Source: Pseudoxanthomonas sp. z9
GTDB taxonomy: Bacteria > Pseudomonadota > Gammaproteobacteria > Xanthomonadales > Xanthomonadaceae
Length of the DNA: 64,000 nucleotides
Assembly (NCBI RefSeq): GCF_006542425.1
Contig: NZ_VFID01000014.1
Location: 1-64,000, forward strand
Direction of reading: 5' to 3'
A program made the translations under genes and the position numbers. The notes beneath the pieces were generated by a model, which was given only the letters and a program-made list of their open reading frames with translations, was not told the origin of the DNA and did not search any database. Shown in pieces: positions 37,361-45,486 of this stretch. Position 1 is the first letter of the stretch. Each line of letters starts with the position of its first letter.

Positions 37361-38692
37361 TCAGCGGATGGAGGTCGATGCCGGCGGGAAGGTGCGCAGG
37401 ATGGCAGGCAGCATCGCTTCCTCGGAAAAATGGCGCCGAATGTTGGCCAGGCCGTGCCCGGACAGTCGCTGCCACAGATCCCCTTCCGCATGGAGCCGTT
37501 CAATCGCGGCGGCGAAACCGGATTCGTCATCCGCGAGCAGTACATCCTGGCCATCGGTCAGGTGCATCGCTTCGGCTGCGAGGGACGTTGCCACCGTGGG
37601 GAGTCCGTGGGACATGTACTGGTTGATTTTTCCCTTGACCCCGGCCCCGAAGCGCAACGGCGCCACACCCACGCGACAGCGCTCCAGCAAGGGGGACAGA
37701 TCGGGGACGTGGCCATGCACCTGCACGTTCGCGGGAAGGCTGAGGCCGCCCAATGCTTCCTGCAGCCCAGCTCCCACCAGGTGGACATCGATCGCCTGCC
37801 TTTTCCCTTCGCCCAGTCGCGGCAGGATCCCGGAGACCAGCCAGCGCACCGCATCGGCGTTCGGCGGATGCCTGCCGCCGCCTACGAACAACACGCCGTG
37901 GCGCTGCGCGAAATGCGGGATCGTCGCGCGCGGTGCGTGAATGTTGGACACGATTTCGATCGTCGCGCCGGGCACGAGTTCGGCCAGCAGGTCGCGTTCC
38001 ACTTCGCTGACCACCCAGGTCGTGTCCGCCCGGGCGATCTGCTCGAGTTCCTGTCGACGGGTCGCGCGCGCCGCACGCGCGAGCGCGGCCTTGTTCATCA
38101 GCTCGGCTTCGCGTCCTTCGCGCAGGAAATGCAGATCCACGGTATCCAGCACCTGTCGGGTCGTGGATGCGTGTTGCCGCAGGAGCGGGAACCAGTAGCG
38201 GGCCAGGTGATAGCGGCATGCCAGCACACCGGCATGGGGTGCGGAACGCAGCAACCGACTCGCCGGCGTGGAGGACCAGCTTCGGCCGAGGATACGCACG
38301 CCCAACGTCCGCAATGCATCGGCATCCGCGCCTTCTTCCCGCCCGTCCTCCGGCAGGAAGTCGACATCGAGGCCGGCTTTCCTCATCAGGCGCAGAATCG
38401 CCAGCATGCGGACGGAACCCGAATCGTGATCCGGTCGCGGCAGACTTCCGTCTATGACGAGCAAGCGATCCCGCGGGTCGGGGGCCGGGATCGCCGGCGG
38501 GCGCGGCGCGGCGGGCGAAGCCAGCGCCGGTGGTTCGACTGCCCGACTGGCCCGCAGCCTGTCCAACAGGTGGCCCATGCCCCTGGACGCCAGGGCGACG
38601 CGCACGCGATGCAGCCTGGAAAGCAGCCGGTGCCAATGGAAACCTATCAGTGGGAGCACGGTTAGCTGGGCGGATACTGAATTGCGGGCCAT
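37361..38692 (-). CDS. Glycosyltransferase (group 1 C-terminal domain)
   Basis: This 443-residue protein has a ~75-residue basic then Pro/Ala-rich N-terminal part, a domain beginning DRLLVIDGSLPRPDHDSGSVR (~73), HRLRYH-like middle region with VLDTVDLHFLREGREAEL (~180), and the GT-B donor domain with VLFVGGGRHPPNADAVRWL and RFGAGVKGKINQYMSHGLPTV, a pattern typical of GT4/Glyco_trans_1_4 enzymes of polysaccharide loci. It is the first of the minus-strand glycosyltransferase pair and diverges from mrcB. Confidence 0.87.
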   Translation of the reverse strand: MARNSVSAQLTVLPLIGFHWHRLLSRLHRVRVALASRGMGHLLDRLRASRAVEPPALASPAAPRPPAIPAPDPRDRLLVIDGSLPRPDHDSGSVRMLAILRLMRKAGLDVDFLPEDGREEGADADALRTLGVRILGRSWSSTPASRLLRSAPHAGVLACRYHLARYWFPLLRQHASTTRQVLDTVDLHFLREGREAELMNKAALARAARATRRQELEQIARADTTWVVSEVERDLLAELVPGATIEIVSNIHAPRATIPHFAQRHGVLFVGGGRHPPNADAVRWLVSGILPRLGEGKRQAIDVHLVGAGLQEALGGLSLPANVQVHGHVPDLSPLLERCRVGVAPLRFGAGVKGKINQYMSHGLPTVATSLAAEAMHLTDGQDVLLADDESGFAAAIERLHAEGDLWQRLSGHGLANIRRHFSEEAMLPAILRTFPPASTSIR

Positions 38693-38754
38693 CCGGATCC
38701 TGGCCGTTGCCAGGACTGGGGTAGACTGCCCGGAATTCCCATTGTCGCATCCCC

Positions 38755-41169
38755 GTGGCCCATACCGACTACGACGACGAAGACGATTACGAGTACGACG
38801 AGGACGACACCGAGGGCCGCCCGGCCTGGCGCCAGCGACTGATCACCTGGGGCCTGGCAGCCCTGGGCCTGGGGCTGGGATTCCTGATTCCGTATACGTT
38901 GTACCTGAACCATCAGGTCACCCAGCGGTTCGGGGAGCTGCGCTGGCAGGTCCCCACGCGCGTCTACGCGCGCCCGCTCGCGCTGGCGCCCGGGGTGGCG
39001 ATGGACGCCCAGACCCTGAATACCGAGCTGGCCGCCGCCTCCTACCGCGATGACGGCACCGGCAAGCTGCCCGGCACCTACGCCCGTGAAGGCGGACGCT
39101 TCACCATTTCCAGCCGCGGTTTCGTCGATGTTGACGGGCAGGTGGCGCCCCGCCGGGTCCAGGTGAGCCTTTCCGGCGGTCGGGTCGCCGGGGTGCGCGA
39201 TCCCGATCGCCGGCAGAACCTGAAGGTGGCGCGGCTGGATCCCGCCCGCATCGCGACCCTGTACGGCCAGAAGCAGGAAGAGCGTCGGCTGGTCCGGCTG
39301 AAGGAAGTTCCGCTGCTGCTCGTGACCGGGTTGCAAGCGGTCGAGGACCGCGACTTCAAGGATCACCACGGCATCGATCTCAGCGGCATCGTGCGCGCCA
39401 TCTGGGTGACGCTGCGTTCCGGCGGCGAAACCCGCCAGGGCGCCAGCACCCTGACCCAGCAGCTCGCGCGCAGCGGCCTGCTCGGCATCGGCAAGGAAGT
39501 CACGCCCTCGCGCAAGTTCAACGAAATCCTGTTCGCGCTGATCCTGGAAGCGCGCTATGACAAGAGCACGATCCTGGAGGCGTACTTCAACCAGGTCTAT
39601 CTCGGCCAGCGTGGCAGCCAGGCGATCCATGGCGTCGCCGCGGGCTCGGAATTCTGGTTCGGCCGCGACCTCAACTCGCTGACCACCGAGCAGGTCGCGC
39701 TGCTGATCGGCATGGTGAAGGGGCCTTCCCATTACGACCCGCGCCGCAATCCGGAGCGGGCGAAGGGACGTCGCGACTTCGTGCTGGGCAAGCTGCTGGA
39801 AACGAAGCTCATCGACGAGAAGGAATACAAGCGCGCGCTGGCCGCGCCGCTGGGTGTCACCCAGACCCCGGGCATGGCCGCCGCCAATCGCTTCCCGGCC
39901 TATGTGGATCTGGTCCGCCGGCAACTGGCGCGCGATTATCCGGAAAGCGCGCTGCAGGGCGCCGGCCTGACCGTGCTGACCGGCATGTCGCCATCCGCGC
40001 AGGCCTATGCCGAAGGCGCGGTCACCCGCACCATCAAGGCACTGGAGAACAAGCGCCGGCCGCCGTTGCAGGCGGGCGTGGTGGTGACCGACGTGCACGA
40101 CGGCGACGTGGTGGCGGTGGTTGGCAGCCGCGACGTGTCGCAGCCGGGCTTCAACCGCGCGGTGGAAGCGCAGCGTCCGGTCGGCTCGCTGCTCAAGCCG
40201 TTCGTGTACCTGCTGGCGCTGGCGCAGCCGGACAGCTATTCGCTGGCCAGTTGGGTCGACGATTCGCCAGTGACGGTGCAACTGGGCAAGAACCGGCGCT
40301 GGACGCCGGGCAACGCGGACAATCGCAGCCATGGCACGGTGCGCCTGATCGACGCGCTCGCGCGCTCGTACAACCAGGCCACCGTGCGCATCGGCATGAA
40401 GGTCGATCCGGAACGGCTGGCCGAGCTGCTGCGCGTGCTGGCCGGGATCAAGGCCGACGCCAATCCCGCGTTGATCCTGGGTTCGACCGACCAGAGTCCG
40501 TATGCGATCGCGCAGCTGTACCAGTTCCTTGCGTCCGGTGGCGAAATCCAGCCGTTGCACGCGGTGCGCGGCGTGCTGGATCCCAACGGCAAGCTGCTCA
40601 AGCGCTATGACAAGACCCCCGCGCCCGCGCAGGAGGGCGATTCCATCGCCGCCAACCTGATCAGCGTGGCGTTGCAGGAAGTGGTCAGCAACGGTACCGG
40701 CCGGCGATTGCTCGGCGACGGCCTGGGCCGGCTGCAATCGGCCGGCAAGACCGGCACCAGCAACGATGGCCGTGACAGCTGGTACGCCGGCTACACCGGC
40801 GATCACCTCGCGGTCGTCTGGATGGGCAACGACAAGAACGAACAGACCGGCCTGCAGGGTGCCACCGGCGGCATGCGGGTGTGGTCGAACCTGTTCGCGC
40901 GCCTGCCCAGCGCACCGCTGAACGTGTCCGGAAAGGGTCTGGACTGGCAGTGGGTGATGGCTTCCAACACCACCGATCCCGGCTGTCCCGGTGCCCGCCA
41001 GCTGCCGTTCGTGGCCGGCTTCGCGCCCGCCTACAGCGCCTGCGTCATCGAGGCGCCGGTGGCGCCGGAAGAAGAGAGCGGCGGCTGGCGCAGCTGGTTC
41101 GGCCTGGATCGCAAGCCCGAAGAAGCCCCGCCCGCCGAAGACACTCCCCCGCCCGCATCGCCGCCATGA
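38755..41169 (+). CDS. mrcB: Penicillin-binding protein 1B (bifunctional)
   Basis: This 804-residue class A PBP polymerises and crosslinks peptidoglycan. It starts at GTG with an acidic cytoplasmic tail (Asp/Glu/Tyr-rich, residues 5-20), a membrane helix (~30-50), a UB2H-like region, the GT51 transglycosylase with EDRDF (Glu197) and GASTLTQQLARS (~232), and the transpeptidase with SLLK (Ser478), SYNQ (~540) and KTGTS (Lys665). Length fits PBP1b. It heads a run of four genes linked by short overlaps. Confidence 0.95.
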   Translation: MAHTDYDDEDDYEYDEDDTEGRPAWRQRLITWGLAALGLGLGFLIPYTLYLNHQVTQRFGELRWQVPTRVYARPLALAPGVAMDAQTLNTELAAASYRDDGTGKLPGTYAREGGRFTISSRGFVDVDGQVAPRRVQVSLSGGRVAGVRDPDRRQNLKVARLDPARIATLYGQKQEERRLVRLKEVPLLLVTGLQAVEDRDFKDHHGIDLSGIVRAIWVTLRSGGETRQGASTLTQQLARSGLLGIGKEVTPSRKFNEILFALILEARYDKSTILEAYFNQVYLGQRGSQAIHGVAAGSEFWFGRDLNSLTTEQVALLIGMVKGPSHYDPRRNPERAKGRRDFVLGKLLETKLIDEKEYKRALAAPLGVTQTPGMAAANRFPAYVDLVRRQLARDYPESALQGAGLTVLTGMSPSAQAYAEGAVTRTIKALENKRRPPLQAGVVVTDVHDGDVVAVVGSRDVSQPGFNRAVEAQRPVGSLLKPFVYLLALAQPDSYSLASWVDDSPVTVQLGKNRRWTPGNADNRSHGTVRLIDALARSYNQATVRIGMKVDPERLAELLRVLAGIKADANPALILGSTDQSPYAIAQLYQFLASGGEIQPLHAVRGVLDPNGKLLKRYDKTPAPAQEGDSIAANLISVALQEVVSNGTGRRLLGDGLGRLQSAGKTGTSNDGRDSWYAGYTGDHLAVVWMGNDKNEQTGLQGATGGMRVWSNLFARLPSAPLNVSGKGLDWQWVMASNTTDPGCPGARQLPFVAGFAPAYSACVIEAPVAPEEESGGWRSWFGLDRKPEEAPPAEDTPPPASPP

Positions 41170-41768
41170 AAATGAAGTCGTTTCCCTGCATCGTCGTGCT
41201 CGCCACCGCCGTTTCACTCGCCGCCTGCGTCACCACGCCGCCCGAACCCGTGGCGCCTGCCGTGGCCCTGCGCACGCCCGCGCAGATGCTGGCCGTGGTC
41301 CACAAGGCCGCGCAGGGTGGCGACGAGCGCGAACTGAACGTGCAGCCGCTGCGCGATCCCGAGGTCGAGGATCTGCGTGACACCGCCGGCAAGGCGTTGG
41401 CCGCGGGCGATGCCGCCGCCGCTGCCGCTGCGCTCGACAAGGCGCTGGGCATCGTCGCCGACGATCCGGCGGTGTTGCAGGAGCGCGCCGAGGTCGCGCT
41501 GGCGCAGGGTGAGTTCGATCGCGCCGAGCAGTTCGCCGCGCGTGCCACCGCGCTCGGTTCGGCGGTCGGCCCGCTGTGCCGCCGGCACTGGGAAACCGTC
41601 CGCCAGGTCCGCGAACGCCGTCGCGAGCAGGCAGCCGCGCCGCTGAAGCGTCCCAACCAGGCGCAACTGGACGAACAGGCGGCGAAGCTCGCGGCGCTGG
41701 ATCGCGCCATCGGCGAGGCCGGCCAGCAATTCGATGCCTGCACGGTGCCCGGCATCAATAGAATGTAA
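41166..41768 (+). CDS. TPR-like lipoprotein, candidate PBP1b activator (LpoP-like)
   Basis: This 200-residue protein has a lipoprotein signal with lipobox SLAAC (Cys21, position +2 Val, so outer-membrane sorting is expected). The mature part is an Ala-rich helical domain with a TPR-like pair (AAALDKALGIVADDPAVLQERAEVALAQGEFDRAEQFAARA, ~95-135) and an Arg/Glu/Gln-rich helix afterwards. Its ATG overlaps the mrcB stop by 4 bases. In Pseudomonas and Acinetobacter, the outer-membrane TPR lipoprotein LpoP activates PBP1b. I infer the same role here from position, lipobox and TPR character; sequence identity to LpoP was not tested. Confidence 0.7.
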   Translation: MKMKSFPCIVVLATAVSLAACVTTPPEPVAPAVALRTPAQMLAVVHKAAQGGDERELNVQPLRDPEVEDLRDTAGKALAAGDAAAAAAALDKALGIVADDPAVLQERAEVALAQGEFDRAEQFAARATALGSAVGPLCRRHWETVRQVRERRREQAAAPLKRPNQAQLDEQAAKLAALDRAIGEAGQQFDACTVPGINRM

Positions 41769-41770
41769 GG

Positions 41771-43768
41771 ATGTCCCAGCTTGCCCAAGCCAGTTGCGAA
41801 GCCCTCAGCGAGGGCGGCGCCATGGCCAGCCGTCTCGATGCTTTCGTTCCCCGCGAGGCGCAATTGCGCCTCACCCGCGCGATTGCCGATGCCTTCGATC
41901 AGCGCGACGTGCTGATCGCCGAGGCCGGCACAGGTACCGGCAAGACCTTCGCCTATCTGGTACCGGCGCTGCTGTCCGGGCTGAAGACGATCGTGTCGAC
42001 CGGTACCCGCGCGTTGCAGGACCAGCTCTACCACCGTGACCTGCCGCGCGTGCGCGACGCGCTAGGCATCGGGTTTAAGAGCGCGCTGCTGAAGGGCCGC
42101 GCCAACTACCTGTGCCGCTACCGGCTGGAACAGGCCAAGGGCGAGCCGCGCTTCACCTCGCGCGAACAGGTCGACCAGTTCCAACGCATCGTCGCCTGGG
42201 GCGGACGCACCCAATTCGGCGACATGGCCGAACTGGCGACACTGCCCGACGACTCGCCGCTGCTGCCGATGGTCACCTCCACGGTGGACAACTGCCTGGG
42301 ATCGGATTGCCCGTTCTGGGAGGACTGCTTCGTGGTGCAGGCGCGCCAGCGCGCGCAGGCGGCCGATCTGGTGGTGGTCAACCATCACCTGCTGCTGGCG
42401 GACCTGGCACTCAAGCAGGAAGGCTTCGGCGAAATCTTGCCGGGCGCGCAGGCCTTCGTGATCGACGAGGCGCACCAGTTGCCCGAACTGGCGGCCAATT
42501 TCTTCGGCGAAGGTTTCGGCATGCGTCCGCTGCAGGAACTGGCGCGCGATTGCCTCAGCGAGTGCAAGGACGTGCCCGGCGCGCTGGCTGCGTTGCAGGC
42601 GCCGGTGCAGCGGCTGGAACTGGGGCTGCGCGACTTGCGCCTGGCGATGGAGGGGTTGCCGGTACGCGGTACCCGCGAACGCGCGCTGGGCAAGATCGAG
42701 GTGAGCGAGGGTTTCGATCACGTGGTCGAAGCGCTGGCCGAGCTTTTCCAGTGCGTGGTCGGCATGGCCGAGGCGTCCATCGGCCTGGATGCCTGCGCCG
42801 CCCGCGCGCGCGAATTGTCCACGCGACTGTCGCGCTGGCTGGGCGAAGGCGAGAGCGAAGCGATTCCCGGATTCGATGACGACGAACAGGCGCATGATGC
42901 CGCCGGCGACGTGTTCTGGTACGAACTGACCCAGCGCGGTTTTCGCTGCCAACGCACGCCGCTGGACGTATCCGCGCCGCTGCGCCAACACCGCGAACAG
43001 TCGCGCGCCGCGTGGGTGTTCACTTCGGCGACGCTGGCGGTGGGCGGTCGCTTCGACCACTACGCCGAGCGCCTGGGCCTGGAAGATCCGCCCACCCTGC
43101 TGCAACCCAGTCCGTTCGACTGGCCGCGGCAGGCGCTGTGCTACCTGCCCGGCAACCTGCCGGATCCCGGCTCGCGCGATTTCGGCCGCGCCGTCATCGA
43201 GGCGGTGAAGCCGGTGCTGCAAGCCTCGCAGGGACGCGCGTTCCTGCTGTTCGCCTCGCATCGCGCGCTGCGCGAGGCCGCGGACCTGTTGCGCGGCGGA
43301 CCCTGGCCGCTGTTCGTGCAAGGGGAAGCGCCGCGCGCGCTGCTGCTGCAAAGGTTCCGTGAATCCGGCAACGGCGTGCTGCTGGGCGCGGCCAGCTTCC
43401 GCGAAGGCGTGGACGTGGCCGGCGATGCGCTGTCGGTGGTGGTCGTCGACAAGCTTCCGTTCGCGGCGCCGGATGATCCGGTATTCGAAGCGCGCCTGGA
43501 TGCGATCCGCCGGCATGGCGGCAATCCGTTCCGCGACGAACAGCTGCCGCAGGCGGTGATCGCGCTCAAGCAGGGCGTGGGCCGGCTGATCCGCAGCGAG
43601 ACCGATCGCGGCGTGCTGGTGCTGTGCGATCCGCGCCTGCTGGGCAAGTCCTATGGCCGGGTGTTCCTGGATTCGCTGCCTCCGTTCGCGCGCACCCGAC
43701 GGGTGGAAGACGTGCAGGCGTTCTTTGCGCCAGAATCGACGGGCCAGAGGGAAATGGATCTGTCATGA
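41771..43768 (+). CDS. yoaA: ATP-dependent DNA helicase of the DinG/YoaA (XPD-like) family
   Basis: This 665-residue iron-sulfur superfamily 2 helicase has Walker A GTGTGKTFAYLVPA (Lys58), FeS-cluster cysteines at YLCRYR (~115) and in DNCLGSDCPFWEDC (~177-190), DEAH in VIDEAHQLPELA (~235) and C-terminal motifs GASFREGVDVAGD (~540) and GVGRLIRSETDRG (~605). It resembles YoaA more than DinG by length and cysteine spacing. It begins 2 bases after the lipoprotein gene and overlaps tsaB by 4 bases. Confidence 0.9.
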   Translation: MSQLAQASCEALSEGGAMASRLDAFVPREAQLRLTRAIADAFDQRDVLIAEAGTGTGKTFAYLVPALLSGLKTIVSTGTRALQDQLYHRDLPRVRDALGIGFKSALLKGRANYLCRYRLEQAKGEPRFTSREQVDQFQRIVAWGGRTQFGDMAELATLPDDSPLLPMVTSTVDNCLGSDCPFWEDCFVVQARQRAQAADLVVVNHHLLLADLALKQEGFGEILPGAQAFVIDEAHQLPELAANFFGEGFGMRPLQELARDCLSECKDVPGALAALQAPVQRLELGLRDLRLAMEGLPVRGTRERALGKIEVSEGFDHVVEALAELFQCVVGMAEASIGLDACAARARELSTRLSRWLGEGESEAIPGFDDDEQAHDAAGDVFWYELTQRGFRCQRTPLDVSAPLRQHREQSRAAWVFTSATLAVGGRFDHYAERLGLEDPPTLLQPSPFDWPRQALCYLPGNLPDPGSRDFGRAVIEAVKPVLQASQGRAFLLFASHRALREAADLLRGGPWPLFVQGEAPRALLLQRFRESGNGVLLGAASFREGVDVAGDALSVVVVDKLPFAAPDDPVFEARLDAIRRHGGNPFRDEQLPQAVIALKQGVGRLIRSETDRGVLVLCDPRLLGKSYGRVFLDSLPPFARTRRVEDVQAFFAPESTGQREMDLS

Positions 43769-44490
43769 AGCTGCTTGCATTCGAGACCGCCACCGAAGCC
43801 TGCTCGGTGGCCCTGTATCTGGACGGCGAAGTGCGCGAGCGCTTCGAGATCGCGCCCCGCAGGCATGCCGAACTGGCGTTGCCCTGGGCCGATGCGCTGC
43901 TGGCGGACGCCGGGGTGGCGCGGACCGAGCTGGATGCCATCGCGATCAGCCGCGGGCCCGGCGCGTTCACCGGCGTGCGCCTGGCGATCGCTTTGGCGCA
44001 GGGCATCGCGATGGCGCTGGACCGGCCGATCGTTCCGATTTCCACCCTCAAGGTGGTGGCGGCGTCGCTGGTGCTGCCGTATGCCACCGAGCCGGTCGGG
44101 GCGAAGCAACGCATTCTCGCCGCCATCGACGCGCGCATGGGCGAGGTTTATGCCGGTGCCTTCGTGCGCGATGGCGCGGACCTGGTGGCATTGTCGGAAG
44201 AGACCGTATCCGCGCCGGACGCGGTCGTGCTCCCCGACGAGGACGGCCGCTGGCACGGCGCCGGCACCGGCTTCGCCGCGCTTGACGGCGCATTGCAGGC
44301 CCGCCTTCAACCCTGGCTTGCCAGCGTGGATCCGCATGTCCTGCCGCATGCGTCCGATCTGGTGCAATTGGCATCACTGGCGTACGCGCGCGGCGAAACC
44401 GTCGCGCCCGAGCGGGTGGAACCGGCCTACCTGCGCGACAACGTCGCGTTGACGCTGGCCGAGCAGGAAGCCTTGCGGGCATCGAAGTAA
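43765..44490 (+). CDS. tsaB: tRNA threonylcarbamoyladenosine biosynthesis protein TsaB
   Basis: This 241-residue ASKHA-fold protein begins MKLLAFETATEACSVALYL and has SRGPGAFTGVRLAIALAQGIA near residue 70, the TsaB signature. It supports TsaD and TsaE in making t6A37 in tRNAs that read ANN codons, such as the tRNA-Lys in this window. It starts inside the stop of the yoaA gene (ATGA overlap). Confidence 0.95.
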   Translation: MKLLAFETATEACSVALYLDGEVRERFEIAPRRHAELALPWADALLADAGVARTELDAIAISRGPGAFTGVRLAIALAQGIAMALDRPIVPISTLKVVAASLVLPYATEPVGAKQRILAAIDARMGEVYAGAFVRDGADLVALSEETVSAPDAVVLPDEDGRWHGAGTGFAALDGALQARLQPWLASVDPHVLPHASDLVQLASLAYARGETVAPERVEPAYLRDNVALTLAEQEALRASK

Positions 44491-44506
44491 CACAAGATCA
44501 CCCGTC

Positions 44507-44540
44507 CATCCCGCCCGCGCGCGATGACGCGGACGGGATG
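44507..44540. terminator. Hairpin between convergent tsaB and XRE gene
   Basis: CATCCCG-c-CCGCG loop CGCGG-a-CGGGATG forms a 12-bp stem with one opposed mismatch. It lies between two converging genes; there is no T-run, so strength is uncertain. Confidence 0.5.
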
Positions 44541-44547
44541 TCCCGCT

Positions 44548-44916
44548 TCATGCGCGTCGCTTGCGCGCATGGACCTCGATGACGTCCAGGATCAGCGGAC
44601 GCTGCTGCTTCGGCGCCTCGCGGAACAATTGCAGCAGGCAACGTTCGTCACTGTCGCGGGCGAATTCTTCCGGTGCGGTGACGGGTTGCGAAGAGGCCTG
44701 ATCGTCATTCCCCGCGCCGCGTCCGGTCGCCAGCCATTCGAAGCTCACGCCGGTGAGTATCGCCAATCGGATCATGTGTTCGACCGTGGGCGTGATCTCG
44801 GAATCGGACTCCCAGTTGGCGACGGCGCCGCGGGTAACGCCGATGCGCTCGGACAGTTCCTGTTGCGACAGTCCGGCATTCTGGCGGGCGATACGGATGC
44901 GTGATGTGAGTTTCAT
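44548..44916 (-). CDS. XRE-family helix-turn-helix regulator
   Basis: This 122-residue protein has a Cro/C1-type HTH at residues ~4-60 (SRIRIARQNAGLSQQELSERIGVTRGAVANWESD) and a short C-terminal region with no protease or sensor domain, ending ARKRRA. The MKLTSRI start at 44916 fits the HTH; an upstream in-frame extension would be Cys/Leu-rich and unlikely. It diverges from the small-peptide/membrane-protein pair and could control it, which is inference from position only. Confidence 0.85.
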   Translation of the reverse strand: MKLTSRIRIARQNAGLSQQELSERIGVTRGAVANWESDSEITPTVEHMIRLAILTGVSFEWLATGRGAGNDDQASSQPVTAPEEFARDSDERCLLQLFREAPKQQRPLILDVIEVHARKRRA

Positions 44917-45271
44917 GTCGTCATTCCAGCAGTGAAGGAGCAACGAGCGTAGTGCGCGCATTCGCATCGCTGCAACTAACATTGACTCTCACATTGCAAG
45001 TTGCGTTTGCGGAAGTTGTTAGCCAACGGCTGTCTGCTGTACCAGGCGAATGATATTGCGAACGAATCGGGACGAATGCATCTGTTCGAGTGTTGTGCAT
45101 TGATGGATTCAAGACTCACACGGTGAACTAGTGCAAGGAATCGCTCAATGTTAATTGACCGGGCTGAAGGTCGCGTATGAGAAAGGGGGCGCAGGAAATG
45201 CCCGGTGGATAGATATCTGGATTTTCCTGTCCCGGACGCAGGGGGTTTGCGTCGTCTTTAGGAGTACGGAA
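44917..45271. promoter_or_regulatory. 355-bp low-GC control region between XRE gene and GG-leader peptide
   Basis: Base composition drops clearly compared with flanking genes, with AT-rich words such as TTAATTGACC and GATATCTGGATTTTCC. An inverted pair GCAACT (44972-44977)/AGTTGC (44999-45004) lies about 55-90 bases upstream of the XRE start and is a possible operator. A TTGACT (44982-44987) lies inside it. AGGAG just before 45272 is the peptide ribosome site. No protein gene was seen; very short frames (for example 10 codons at 45149) were not called. Confidence 0.5.
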
Positions 45272-45409
45272 ATGCGCGAACTTTCAGCGAGCGAAACGGC
45301 GGCGGTTGGAGGCGGATTCGCCCCGGTACTGGTGGCGATCGGAATTGCATTGCTTTCCGGATGCGCCACGACCGGCGGATTGCGGAAGGGGGAGGAACCT
45401 CCCGAATAA
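45272..45409 (+). CDS. Small peptide with double-glycine leader (bacteriocin-like precursor)
   Basis: This 45-residue peptide begins MRELSASETAAVGGG, matching the M-R-E-L-x(3)-E-x(3)-V-x-G-G pattern of leaders cut by C39-type peptidase ABC exporters. The putative mature part (30 residues) begins FAPVLVAIGIALLSGC and ends in a polar KGEEPPE tail. LLSGC also resembles a lipobox, but the N-terminus is acidic and lacks the basic residues of a Sec signal. AGGAG sits 6 bases before the ATG. A perfect hairpin follows, then a membrane protein gene. No exporter with a C39 domain is in the window, so processing would rely on one elsewhere. Function unknown. Confidence 0.6.
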   Translation: MRELSASETAAVGGGFAPVLVAIGIALLSGCATTGGLRKGEEPPE

Positions 45410-45436
45410 GTGGATCCGACTTCATGTCGATGACTG

Positions 45437-45465
45437 CCCCAGCCATGCATTCCGCATGGCTGGGG
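45437..45465 (+). terminator. Perfect 12-bp hairpin between peptide and membrane-protein genes
   Basis: CCCCAGCCATGC-ATTCC-GCATGGCTGGGG lies 28 bases after the peptide stop and 21 bases before the next start. There is no T-run (GATACTTCC follows), so it is more likely an mRNA-stabilising or partial-termination element that lets the peptide message exceed the downstream one. Confidence 0.7.
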
Positions 45466-45486
45466 ATACTTCCGTTCAGGTGATGA

